Source: Trinickia soli (lineage in GTDB: Bacteria; Pseudomonadota; Gammaproteobacteria; Burkholderiales; Burkholderiaceae). Taken from it: 64,000 nt of DNA. The notes under the pieces are model-generated. The model was not told where the DNA came from. It made no database searches and was given only the letters and a program-made list of their open reading frames with translations. Location: contig NZ_PNYB01000003.1 of NCBI RefSeq assembly GCF_002879855.1, positions 248,001-312,000 of the forward strand. The letters run 5' to 3'. Of the stretch, positions 1 to 8,869 are shown piece after piece. The position numbers and the translations under genes were made by a program. Position 1 is the stretch's first letter, and the number at the start of each line of letters is the position of its first letter.

Positions 1-2
1 CC

Positions 3-815
3 GACCCTACCGGCGGCTTCGGGCTGCAAGCCGATCTACTCACGCTGGCGAGCATGGGCTGCCACGGGGTATCGGTGCTCACCGGCTATACGGTGCGCGA
101 TTCGGCCAACTGCGACGAAGTGACGGGTCTTGACCCTGACGTCGTCGCGACACAAGCACGCATGCTGCTGGAGGACATGCCCATCGCCGCCTTCAAAGTC
201 GGCGCGGCGACGCGTGCCGAAGTGGTCAGCGCGATCGCCGAAGTCGTGTCCGACTACGACGGCATTCCGCTGATCCTGGCACCCGATTTCACCGTGGACG
301 ACGAGCACGTCCTTGCCGCCGACGAGCTGCGCGAGTCGATTGCCGATCTGCTCGCGCCGCAAACCACGATCCTGATCGCGGATCAATCGACCTTGATCAC
401 GCTCGCGCAGCCCGACGGCGAAGCCGAGGCGCCAAGCCTCGATGCGGCCATTGCGCATCTGCTTTCGCAGGGCGCCGAATATGTGCTGTCGACCCAGACC
501 GGCACGCATCGGCTCGTCAACACGCTGTTTGGCGAAGAGGGGCAATTGCGGCAGGACATGTGGGATTGGCCGCAACACCGGCTGATGGGGATCACCGACA
601 CGCTGGGCGCGGCCGTCGCCGCCCTGCTTGCCAACGGGCAGGAACCCGCCGAAGCCGCGCGCGAAGCGCAGGAGTATCTCTATCAGGCGGTTCGCCAGGC
701 GTTTCGACCCGGCATGGGCGCCTATCTGCCCGATCGCTTCTTCTGGGCACGTGACGACGCTGAAACGCCGCAGATCGGAGAAGAAATGCCGCGGCCCAAA
801 CCGACGCGAACGTAG
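3..815 (+). CDS. thiD: ThiD-like hydroxymethylpyrimidine/phosphomethylpyrimidine kinase (5' end outside window)
   Basis: Seen: the frame is open from the left edge and gives 270 codons, starting at DPTGGFGLQAD, so only about ten N-terminal residues are missing. This Gly-rich start and the following TLASMGCHGVSVLTGYT are typical of ThiD, which phosphorylates HMP and HMP-P for thiamine synthesis in the cytosol. Odd: I do not see the family's GTGCT motif near the C-terminus. The corresponding stretch reads GITDTLGAAVAALLA, so this may be a divergent paralogue. It ends in a bidirectional terminator shared with groL, which converges on it. Confidence 0.78.
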   Translation, partial: DPTGGFGLQADLLTLASMGCHGVSVLTGYTVRDSANCDEVTGLDPDVVATQARMLLEDMPIAAFKVGAATRAEVVSAIAEVVSDYDGIPLILAPDFTVDDEHVLAADELRESIADLLAPQTTILIADQSTLITLAQPDGEAEAPSLDAAIAHLLSQGAEYVLSTQTGTHRLVNTLFGEEGQLRQDMWDWPQHRLMGITDTLGAAVAALLANGQEPAEAAREAQEYLYQAVRQAFRPGMGAYLPDRFFWARDDAETPQIGEEMPRPKPTRT

Positions 816-831
816 CCGGAAAAACCGGACG

Positions 832-863
832 AAAAAAAACCTGCATCGCTGCAGGTTTTTTTT
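832..863. terminator. Bidirectional Rho-independent terminator between thiD and groL
   Basis: An 8-bp perfect stem (AACCTGCA at 838-845, TGCAGGTT at 850-857) closes a TCGC loop. It is flanked by a run of A on the left and a run of T on the right, so it can end transcription from both converging genes. Confidence 0.92.
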
Positions 864-939
864 TCGCAAGGGGACGCGCCTTGTGGCGCGCCCGCCATGT
901 CGTTTCGACGTGCGGCCTGAAACGGCCGCAACGCCGAAA

Positions 940-2917
<1,978 letters not shown>

Positions 2918-2996
2918 GCTTACTCCTCTCTGGGTTTGAGACTGAAGAACGCTGAAGTTAAGTAAAGGCCGCTGGGTGCGGCCCGACGGAACTTTG

Positions 2997-3023
2997 TTAG
3001 CACTCACGTGCAGCGAGTGCTAA
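2997..3023. promoter_or_regulatory. CIRCE operator (HrcA binding site) of groS-groL
   Basis: Perfect consensus: TTAGCACTC, nine bases, GAGTGCTAA. It lies immediately downstream of the -10 box on the minus strand, over the expected transcription start, and about 80 bp upstream of groS. HrcA would repress the operon here and release it on heat shock. hrcA is not in the window. Confidence 0.97.
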
Positions 3024-3051
3024 TTATATGGACCGACCATGGCAAATTCAA
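3023..3051 (-). promoter_or_regulatory. Sigma70-type promoter of groS-groL
   Basis: On the minus strand TTGAAT (3046-3051) and TATAAT (3023-3028) are separated by exactly 17 bp, close to the sigma70 consensus. The -10 box overlaps CIRCE by one base, fitting HrcA repression of a housekeeping promoter. The leading C before TTGAA could also allow some sigma32 recognition, but no CCCCAT-type -10 is seen. Confidence 0.85.
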
Positions 3052-3410
3052 GAAGGGGAACAGAGAGATTGCGGAGATGTAGGCGCGCAGACAAACCCGG
3101 CAATCGTGCGCTCACAAACGCGGCAGAGACTGACCGCCACTGGCGGTGCGATTCGGCGCTCGATTTATCGGGTAAACCCTAGAATCCCAACCTCAATGCA
3201 GAGGAGCCGACGAGGGCTGTTTTCAGGAATCGCAAACGGGTACGCTTCCGGTTGTGCCATTTACCTGACTCTCTACGGGACAGCCCATCGTCATGGCCAC
3301 TTCGAACAACAAACCGACCATTCCAAACCCGCAACCGGTCTACCGCAGCCCAACGCATGACCGCAACAGTCAACGTCCGACTTCGCCAGGGAGCGGCAAT
3401 CGTCCTATCC
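3052..3410. other. Intergenic stretch between the groES promoter and the membrane protein
   Basis: About 360 bp with no convincing gene. Short open frames here (for example 3179-3469, minus) have no good ribosome site or recognisable product. I see no strong repeat or terminator. It marks the boundary between core chromosome and the lower-G+C type VI cassette. Confidence 0.5.
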
Positions 3411-3896
3411 CTACTTACCAGCCGCCCGCGCGGCCATCGCGGCCACGATGAAAATGACGGGGCTGCCAACGGCGGCCAGTCGTAAACCGTTCAGCCACTT
3501 CGCCACTTTGGCATTCCTGGATGCCGCCGTACCGATGCGCCACTGGAAACCATCCAGTTCCGCCTCCTTAAGCGCATCCAGGTCGAAACCGGCCTGATTG
3601 AGATTTCGTGGCTCGTTATAGACTGGAGCAATGGGCTGCATCATCAGGCATTTCCAGACGAGCAGCGCGCTCAGCGAGAAAAACCAAACGGTAAACGCCG
3701 TCGCCCCGAAGGAGAACCAAGTCCAGCTCTTCTGCTCGATCGCCTTCGCCGCATAGGTCATCGCACCGGCCATCGCCGCGAGAAATACGGTCAGCGTAGT
3801 GGCAGCATCCTTCGCGATTACGTCCGCGCAGACATGATGCGCCTTCATGTTTTCGACTGCCGCTTGTTCTATCCAGTCCAAGCGCTCGTCACTCAC
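3411..3896 (-). CDS. Unknown membrane protein next to the type VI cassette
   Basis: 161 residues from a GTG at 3896 (VSDERLDWIEQAAVENMK). A further in-frame GTG at 3938 is possible, and neither has a strong Shine-Dalgarno. Seen: a short polar N-terminus, then hydrophobic stretches around TVFLAAMAGAMTYAA, FTVWFFSLSALLVW, and a C-terminal GSPVIFIVAAMAARA, so two or three membrane segments. I do not recognise the family. It is transcribed away from the PAAR-effector-immunity operon and shares its lower G+C, which suggests it came with the cassette. A role in immunity or delivery would be inference only. Confidence 0.6.
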   Translation of the reverse strand: MSDERLDWIEQAAVENMKAHHVCADVIAKDAATTLTVFLAAMAGAMTYAAKAIEQKSWTWFSFGATAFTVWFFSLSALLVWKCLMMQPIAPVYNEPRNLNQAGFDLDALKEAELDGFQWRIGTAASRNAKVAKWLNGLRLAAVGSPVIFIVAAMAARAAGK

Positions 3897-4094
3897 CACA
3901 CACCCCGCAATTAAAGTCGTCCAACTATACCCGACCACAGGGGTGGCGCACGATGCCCCCCCGCCACGAGGCAGTCGACGATTCCACGTTCATCGCCATC
4001 GCAACTAAGCACCCCTCTCGGATTTATCAGGTTGTGCCGCACCGCGACGCTTGATACGGTTTCCACCCGCGATTCTTGAAAAGAGGAATTTGGC

Positions 4095-4628
4095 ATGGGA
4101 TTTTCGTTCATCCGAGAAGACGATACGACCTCTCACGGCGGCCGCGTGCTCAAGTGTTCCCCTGAGAACGAGTCGGACGGCAAAGCAATTGCGCTGCTCG
4201 GCGACATGGTGTCGTGTCCTCGCTGCCATGGGATTTTTCCGATTGTCCGAGTCAAGCAGTTAAACATGACCTTCGACGGTCGGCCCGTGGCAACGGAGGG
4301 AGATCAAACGGCTTGCGGCGCAACGCTCATTGCCTCGCAAAATCGCACTTCGGCATCTCACACCCAAGGAGCAGGACGTTCGGTCGGCGCAGGTAGAAGC
4401 GTGTTATCACAATTGGCCGATAGCACGGAGGCCGGCTCGCAACGTGGACGATTTCAGGTATTGGACGATGAAACAGGGCGCCCCATCCCAAACCATCCGT
4501 ACACTGTGAGAAGCGGCAATGGAGAGATGATCAAAGGGAAAACCGATGACAACGGATATACCGACTGGCTCAAGACGGCCCCGGCGTCGTCACTGACTTT
4601 CGACCACGATGGAGCAGCCCCCGCATGA
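4095..4628 (+). CDS. PAAR-domain type VI secretion spike-tip protein with C-terminal extension
   Basis: 177 residues; ATG at 4095 preceded by GAGGAA. Residues about 1-95 form a PAAR-like domain (GGRVLKCSP, GDMVSCPRCHG, RPVATEGDQTACGATLI), the conical tip that sits on VgrG and carries cargo into target cells. A Ser/Gly-rich linker follows. The last about 45 residues (RFQVLDDETGRPIPNHPYTV and onward) resemble the transthyretin/carboxypeptidase-regulatory fold often found on effector-loading PAAR proteins. It overlaps the nuclease gene by ATGA, so tip and cargo are translationally coupled. No other T6SS structural gene is in the window. Confidence 0.88.
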   Translation: MGFSFIREDDTTSHGGRVLKCSPENESDGKAIALLGDMVSCPRCHGIFPIVRVKQLNMTFDGRPVATEGDQTACGATLIASQNRTSASHTQGAGRSVGAGRSVLSQLADSTEAGSQRGRFQVLDDETGRPIPNHPYTVRSGNGEMIKGKTDDNGYTDWLKTAPASSLTFDHDGAAPA

Positions 4629-5335
4629 CGGACTACGCGAGGGGGCAAGGAGGTGGCTCGACTGGCCCCGGCAATGGACACACGAACACCGTGCGCTTGC
4701 GGCGCAATGCTCTCGATCCGAAGGATCGCCAGGTGCTTTGTTCGATGGTCTGCAAATGCAATTCGATGCCGTCGATCGGCGCGGACGGCCAAAAGCTGAA
4801 GCAGCAATGTGTGAGCGGTCGATTAAAAACTGCTGACGCGCTCACCGGCAATCAGAGCCCGTACAAAGCCGAGATCAACTACGACATGTCGCGCGACCCG
4901 CCCGCACCGATCATGGACTCAGGGGTCTCAACCAAAGCGCATGACTACCTATCCGGCTGGATTCAGAAGTATTGGCCGGGCGGGCTGGATTCATATCGAC
5001 CCGGCATCGGAAACATCCGGCGTCCTGATGTGGTTGTCGTCAACGACCCATCGCGTCCCCCTACACAAGCCAACCTAAAGAGCGTAGTAGAGATAAAGTT
5101 CCCTGGCGATTCGATGTCGGAAGCGCAACAGGCGGCCTATGAACGCATCGCTGGCAGCCCTGATAAAGTGGCAGTTCTGGGGCCAGATAGCTGCGATTGC
5201 GGCGTTGACGGTAGTGGGCCGCAAACTCAACCGGCAACATCGAACGCGCCGGACGAGCTGTCCGATGGGGCTCGTACTTTCCTTCGTAGCGGTGCGCCGC
5301 CGATAATTCCCCCCTTCCCTGGTTTTGCATTCTGA
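4625..5335 (+). CDS. Putative T6SS antibacterial nuclease effector, VRR-Nuc / PD-(D/E)XK type
   Basis: 236 residues. Seen: a Cys-containing N-terminal region (C39, C43, C45) probably used for loading, then a nuclease core with RRPDVVVV (D135) and VVEIKFPGD (E156, K158), followed by a helix with AQQAAYERIAG. This D...ExK pattern is that of VRR-Nuc enzymes in the PD-(D/E)XK superfamily. VRR-Nuc T6SS effectors that damage target-cell DNA are known (TseV family). Placement between a PAAR gene and a DUF3396 gene supports the role. Substrate and secretion are inferred, and the N-terminus is not assigned to a domain. Confidence 0.82.
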   Translation: MTDYARGQGGGSTGPGNGHTNTVRLRRNALDPKDRQVLCSMVCKCNSMPSIGADGQKLKQQCVSGRLKTADALTGNQSPYKAEINYDMSRDPPAPIMDSGVSTKAHDYLSGWIQKYWPGGLDSYRPGIGNIRRPDVVVVNDPSRPPTQANLKSVVEIKFPGDSMSEAQQAAYERIAGSPDKVAVLGPDSCDCGVDGSGPQTQPATSNAPDELSDGARTFLRSGAPPIIPPFPGFAF

Positions 5336-5337
5336 CG

Positions 5338-6402
5338 ATGAGCGATTATCTCCAAGCATGGGCAAAAGACCCATCGCGAGCCGGTACCCTTCCCTATGCG
5401 GCCTTCGAGCCTCGCTATCCGCACAAGGGCGTGGGTGCAATTGTCGTTGTGCGCGGCGTGCTGTACTTCAAGGGAGGCTACTCGCGCGAACGGCGTGCAG
5501 CTATTGCCAAGTGCTTCGAGCAGTACCGGACCGCCCTCGGCGCGCCACTGAGTTGGTTCTTCCAAGAGGGAAAACGCGCGACGAAATTCGAGAAGGCTCC
5601 GAGCCTCGCGGCCGTCGCTACGAGCCTAAGCGAAGACGAGACCTTCACATTCGCATTCACCGACGCGCAAACCTCACGGGAAGCTGGAGCCTTTCAATTC
5701 TCGGCTTTCTGTCTCGAAAAATGGCAAGCTTCTCTCGGAACGCGGGGCCTCGACGCACTTACGTTCTCCGCCCCCGTACCGCTCGTAAAAGCGAATCCAG
5801 AACTCGTACCGAAGCTCTTCATTGAGTTCGCCAATCTGCTCGACGCGATTCACGGTCACGCCGGCTATGCTGTCAATCTGCCGCCAACCGGCAGAGAAGA
5901 GAACGAGAGCAGCGAATACTACTTCTCCCGCCAACTTGGGCCAGGGGTCGACGTAGGCAATCCGTTCCGAAGCACTTTCCGCGACCTGATCGACAAGCTG
6001 AAGACTGCCGATTGGCTTGTTGCCATCGGCCCCGAGATGGTCGCCAAACTCGGGGGCATACGGGCGCTGGCTCTTCCTCCAGACTGGTTCAGAGCTGCGC
6101 CGTACGGCGAAGGTGGGCTTATGATTCAGGCTGGCATGCAGCCTCGCGCCGGATCGGAGGAAGTCGCAAAGGGCGCGCCCGCAATTGCACCGCCCGCATA
6201 TGTTGTCCTGAACGCGGCACTCCGCCCGATCATCGCGCAAAGTATTGGAAGCCTACAACGCGGCACGGCGACGGGTGACGCGCCCGTGTACAACACAGAA
6301 TCAAGTGGAAACGAGTGGTTACATCGATTCGATGTCACACCCGGCGAATTGCTCGCCGCGCAAGCCGCAGTGCTCGATACGCCGAAGTTGCCACCGCTCT
6401 GA
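5338..6402 (+). CDS. Putative T6SS immunity protein, DUF3396 (TsiV-like)
   Basis: 354 residues, starting 2 bp after the effector stop with no separate ribosome site, so expression is coupled. It looks cytosolic, with no signal peptide or membrane segment, which suits an inhibitor of a DNA-damaging effector. The pattern of a DYLQAWAKD-type start, LSWFFQEGK, FCLEKWQASLG and a LPPDWFR stretch resembles the DUF3396 family, whose members neutralise VRR-Nuc T6SS effectors. Family assignment is from memory of the sequence pattern. Base composition is lower in G+C than the flanking core genes. Confidence 0.8.
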   Translation: MSDYLQAWAKDPSRAGTLPYAAFEPRYPHKGVGAIVVVRGVLYFKGGYSRERRAAIAKCFEQYRTALGAPLSWFFQEGKRATKFEKAPSLAAVATSLSEDETFTFAFTDAQTSREAGAFQFSAFCLEKWQASLGTRGLDALTFSAPVPLVKANPELVPKLFIEFANLLDAIHGHAGYAVNLPPTGREENESSEYYFSRQLGPGVDVGNPFRSTFRDLIDKLKTADWLVAIGPEMVAKLGGIRALALPPDWFRAAPYGEGGLMIQAGMQPRAGSEEVAKGAPAIAPPAYVVLNAALRPIIAQSIGSLQRGTATGDAPVYNTESSGNEWLHRFDVTPGELLAAQAAVLDTPKLPPL

Positions 6403-6590
6403 CTATTGCCCGCTATCCGTCGATTCGATGCGTTGGCCATTCAACGACCAGGCGCGCTGCGAAAGCTATACAGTTTTCTCAAGATGGAACTTCGTTCGCT
6501 TAGTGTCGAACTCTGCGGCGTCCGTCACCCAGGTGCGGAATTGATTTGTACGACTATTCGCCGTATTTTCGTGAGCAGGAGGATACCACC

Positions 6591-6871
6591 ATGCCTAAAG
6601 CCACTTCCACCGCTCCTCTCGAAGCCCGGATCAGCACCGATCTACATGCGATGCTCAAACGTGCCGCTGAACTTCAGGGCGAACCATGACCGATTTCGTC
6701 GTCTCGGCCGTTCAGGACGCGGCGCAGCGCGCCATCGAACAGGCCGAAATCATACGCCTGTGGCTGGCCGACCAAGAGTGTTTTGCTCTGGCATTGCTGT
6801 CACCACCACAGCCTGCGCCGGCGTTGGAACGTGCCTTTGCCCGTCGTAACAAGCTCTTGCGTCCTGAATGA
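6591..6871 (+). pseudogene. Frameshifted DUF1778 (TacA-like) antitoxin
   Basis: Two abutting frames together spell one ribbon-helix-helix antitoxin. The first (6591-6689) starts MPKATSTAPLEARISTDLH and ends at GEP-stop. The second (6686-6871) runs MTDFVVSAVQDAAQRAIEQ to ARRNKLLRPE. Family members read ...LQGRTMTDFVV across the junction. Adding one C after GGC at about 6681 restores GRTMTDF, so a single-base deletion broke the gene. AGGAGG lies upstream of the first ATG. The following GNAT toxin gene is also broken, so the module is dead unless the second frame is made separately. Confidence 0.85.
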
Positions 6872-6946
6872 GCGATGCACCCTTTTCGACTCAGCGCGCT
6901 CGACATCGCCCATGATCGAAGCGCGTTTGACCGGAAATCGCGTCAA
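6868..6946 (+). pseudogene. N-terminal fragment of a GNAT (TacT-like) toxin
   Basis: In the frame of the ATG at 6875 the sequence reads HPFRLSALDIAHDRSAFD, the usual N-terminal tract of TacT-type acetyltransferase toxins. The usual start (ATG 6868, overlapping the antitoxin stop as ATGA) is out of frame with it by one base at a run of four T. The fragment ends at the left end of the IS200/IS605 remnant. About fifty central residues of the family are found on neither side. Confidence 0.72.
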
Positions 6947-6948
6947 GG

Positions 6949-6966
6949 CCCGTCGTTCACGGCGGG
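6949..6966. repeat. Left-end hairpin of the IS605-type element
   Basis: CCCGTCG (6949-6955), loop TTCA, CGGCGGG (6960-6966); seven pairs with one G-T. Subterminal hairpins of this kind are the TnpA recognition structures in IS200/IS605 elements. Confidence 0.7.
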
Positions 6967-7005
6967 GAAGGAAAGCGCGGACGGCGCAGCCGTCCTTCTG
7001 AGGCG

Positions 7006-7210
7006 CTAGTGCGGCGTCTGCTGCTGTTCGATGTACTGGCGCACGACCGCGATGGGCGCACCGCCGCAGCTACCGGCGAAATAGGACGGCGACCAAAGCG
7101 CGCCGTCCCACAGCTTGCGCTGGATGGTCGGGTAGTTCTTCTGCCGGATCATCCGGCTCGAAACACCCTTCAGGCTGTTCACGAGCGCTGAGACGGCGAC
7201 CTTCGGTGGA
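7006..7210 (-). pseudogene. tnpA: IS200/IS605 TnpA (Y1 transposase), C-terminal remnant
   Basis: About 67 residues of the Y1 HUH transposase C-terminus: PPKVAVSALVNSLKG, MIRQKNYP, LWSPSYFAGSCGG, VRQYIEQQ. The tyrosine of RQYIEQQ is in the position of the catalytic Tyr. The N-terminal part, with the His-hydrophobic-His metal site, is missing, because homology stops at the fusion with tnpB near 7210. The protein cannot be active. Confidence 0.85.
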
Positions 7211-7670
7211 CAAGGCATCGACCACGATTAGCAAAAACCACGCAATGGTTGCGGTCGAAGACCTGAAAATCAGCAACATGTCGAAGTCGGCGAAGGGTAC
7301 GGTAGACGCACCGGTGCGCAATGTCCGCGCGAAGTCCGGCCTGAACAAGTCGATTCTCGATCAGGGGTGGGGCGAGTTTCGCCGCCAACTCGAATACAAG
7401 ACGGCATGGCGCGGCGGCTTTTTCTTCGCGGTGGACCCGAAAAACACGAGCCGTACATGCCCGTGTTGCGGCCATGTCTCGAAGGACAACCGGAAGACTC
7501 AGGCGCTGTTCGCCTGCGTAGACTGCGGACATGAAGCGAACGCCGATCACGTCGGCGCGCTCAACGTTCTAGCGGCAGGACATGCCGTTATGGCCTGTGG
7601 AGGGATGGCGCAGTCTGGCCACCCGGCGAAGCAGGAACCCGCCGAAGCTACTAGCTCCATCACGGCCTAG
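7211..7670 (+). pseudogene. tnpB: TnpB RNA-guided nuclease, C-terminal remnant
   Basis: About 150 residues from KASTTISKNHAMV to the C-terminus. Seen: the RuvC glutamate region VEDLKISNM, the GLNKSILDQGWGEFRRQLEYK tract in part, a zinc ribbon (CPCCGH ... CVDCGH), and the last RuvC aspartate in ANADHVGALNVL. The bridge helix, recognition region and first RuvC Asp are absent. The end of the gene and the downstream right end, where the guide (omega) RNA is normally encoded, remain. Confidence 0.85.
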
Positions 7671-7682
7671 CGCAGTAGGAAT

Positions 7683-7702
7683 CCTCGCTCTTCAGGGCGA
7701 GG
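7683..7702. repeat. Right-end hairpin of the IS605-type element
   Basis: CCTCGCTC (7683-7690), loop TTCA, GGGCGAGG (7695-7702), eight pairs with one T-G. It precedes the closing GTCAA and is in the usual position of the 3' scaffold of a TnpB omega RNA. Confidence 0.75.
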
Positions 7703-7712
7703 AGGATGTCAA

Positions 7713-7998
7713 CGATCTACCGGCTGCCATCGGGAAAAAACTGCCGCGCTATCCAACCGTGCCAACCGTTCGTATGGGCCGGTTGGCCGTCGATCAAGCG
7801 TTCAAAGGGCAAGGGCTTGGCGGCGCCTTACTGGCCGATGCGCTTGACCGGGCCGCTCGATCAGAAATTGCCGCCTATGCCTTGATGGTGGACGCGAAAG
7901 ACGACGATGCCGCGGCCTTTTATCAACATCACGGTTTCATCGCCCTGCCCGATGCACAACGCACACTGTTCCTACCCTTGGCTACAGTTCAACGTTGA
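7713..7998 (+). pseudogene. C-terminal fragment of the GNAT (TacT-like) toxin
   Basis: The frame reads DLPAAIGKKLPRYPTVP, VRMGRLAVDQAFKGQGLGG (acetyl-CoA binding Q/RxxGxG/A loop), YALMVDAKDDDAAAFY and the terminal FIALPDAQRTLFLPLA, all typical of TacT toxins that acetylate aminoacyl-tRNA. The N-terminal 60-70 residues are not attached. Excising the IS from GTCAA to GTCAA does not restore the frame, so other deletion has occurred. Confidence 0.82.
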
Positions 7999-8045
7999 GC
8001 GAATCGAAACCGGGAAAACGATGCGCCGCAGGTAGACATATCGTT

Positions 8046-8789
8046 TTAGTTCGACCACCCACCGTCGATCACATGAATCTGACCGGTCGTGAACGACGAC
8101 TCGTCGGAAGCGAGATACAGCGCGAGCGCCGCGATTTCCTCCGGCCGCCCTACCCGCCCCATCGGCTGTCGGGCGACGAATGCCGCGCTCACCTGCTCGA
8201 CGCTCAGCCCCTGGGCCTGCGCCTGCTCCGCAATGCGCTGCTGCAGCGACGGCGAATCGACGGTGCCGGGACAGATCGCGTTGCAGCGGATGCCACGCGT
8301 CACGAAATCCGCGGCGATCGCCTTCGTCAGCCCGATCACAGCCGCCTTCGAGGCGCCGTAAACGAAGCGGTTCGGCACGCCCTTCACGCTCGATGCCGCC
8401 GACGACATGTTGATGATCGACCCGCCGCCGCGCTCCAGCATGGCGGGCAAAAATGCGCGAATCATCCGATACATCGCCTTCGCATTCAAATCGAACGCGA
8501 GATCCCAATCGGCTTCCGTCGCCTCGAGGATCGAACCCGCATGCACGAAGCCCGCGCAATTGAACAGCGCATCGATCGCACCCACCTCCCGCGCCAGTGC
8601 TTCGATGGCCGTACTGTCGCGCACATCGAGCCTGCGCGCGTCGAACGGACTGCCCTCGAGCAGATCGGTACGGATATCGGTGGCGATGACGCGTGCGCCC
8701 TCACGAGCGAACAGCTCCGCCGTCGCACGGCCGATGCCCTGCGCCGCCGCCGTGATCAACACCGTCTTTCCTTGAAGTCTTTGTGTCAT
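8046..8789 (-). CDS. SDR dehydrogenase, probable 2-keto-3-deoxy-L-fuconate dehydrogenase
   Basis: 247 residues. Classical short-chain dehydrogenase: NAD-binding TAAAQGIG near residues 13-20, NCAG, active-site Ser in NMSSAASS, YGASK catalytic Tyr/Lys, and a C-terminal GGWSN. In Burkholderia L-fucose loci an SDR of this kind oxidises 2-keto-3-deoxy-L-fuconate to the 2,4-diketo acid. It is the last gene of the minus-strand sugar operon here, 80 bp after the lactonase. The hydrolase that should cleave its product is not next to it. Instead the toxin/IS debris follows. The substrate is inferred from neighbours. Confidence 0.8.
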   Translation of the reverse strand: MTQRLQGKTVLITAAAQGIGRATAELFAREGARVIATDIRTDLLEGSPFDARRLDVRDSTAIEALAREVGAIDALFNCAGFVHAGSILEATEADWDLAFDLNAKAMYRMIRAFLPAMLERGGGSIINMSSAASSVKGVPNRFVYGASKAAVIGLTKAIAADFVTRGIRCNAICPGTVDSPSLQQRIAEQAQAQGLSVEQVSAAFVARQPMGRVGRPEEIAALALYLASDESSFTTGQIHVIDGGWSN

Positions 8790-8869
8790 CTATCGAGCTC
8801 CAGTTGTTTTGATGCTGGCCGTTGCCGGACGGCGGGGCCGGCTTGCACGCCCCGACTTCCGTCGCCGCA

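Larger units (their letters stand above)
6947..7712. mobile_element. Internally deleted IS200/IS605-family element inside the toxin gene
   Basis: Both ends survive but the middle is gone. Left end: hairpin at 6949-6966 just after GTCAA (6942-6946). Right end: hairpin at 7683-7702, with the element closing in GTCAA (7708-7712). Both hairpins have a TTCA loop. Inside are the 3' parts of tnpA (minus) and tnpB (plus), fused near 7210, so the divergent 5' halves and the promoter region were lost together. Lack of target duplication and a pentanucleotide at the left flank fit IS605-type single-strand transposition. It cannot move by itself. Confidence 0.82.

Noticed and set aside
2918..3007. Longer GroES start at 3007
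   Set aside because: It lies inside the CIRCE operator over the expected transcript start, and GroES is normally about 96 residues.
3179..3469. 96-residue minus-strand open frame after the groES promoter
   Set aside because: No ribosome site or conserved features; overlaps the end of the membrane gene.
8015..8047. AAAACGAT ... ATCGTTTT inverted repeat at the end of the sugar operon
   Set aside because: 17-base spacer and weak A/T arms make it a poor terminator; it may be chance.
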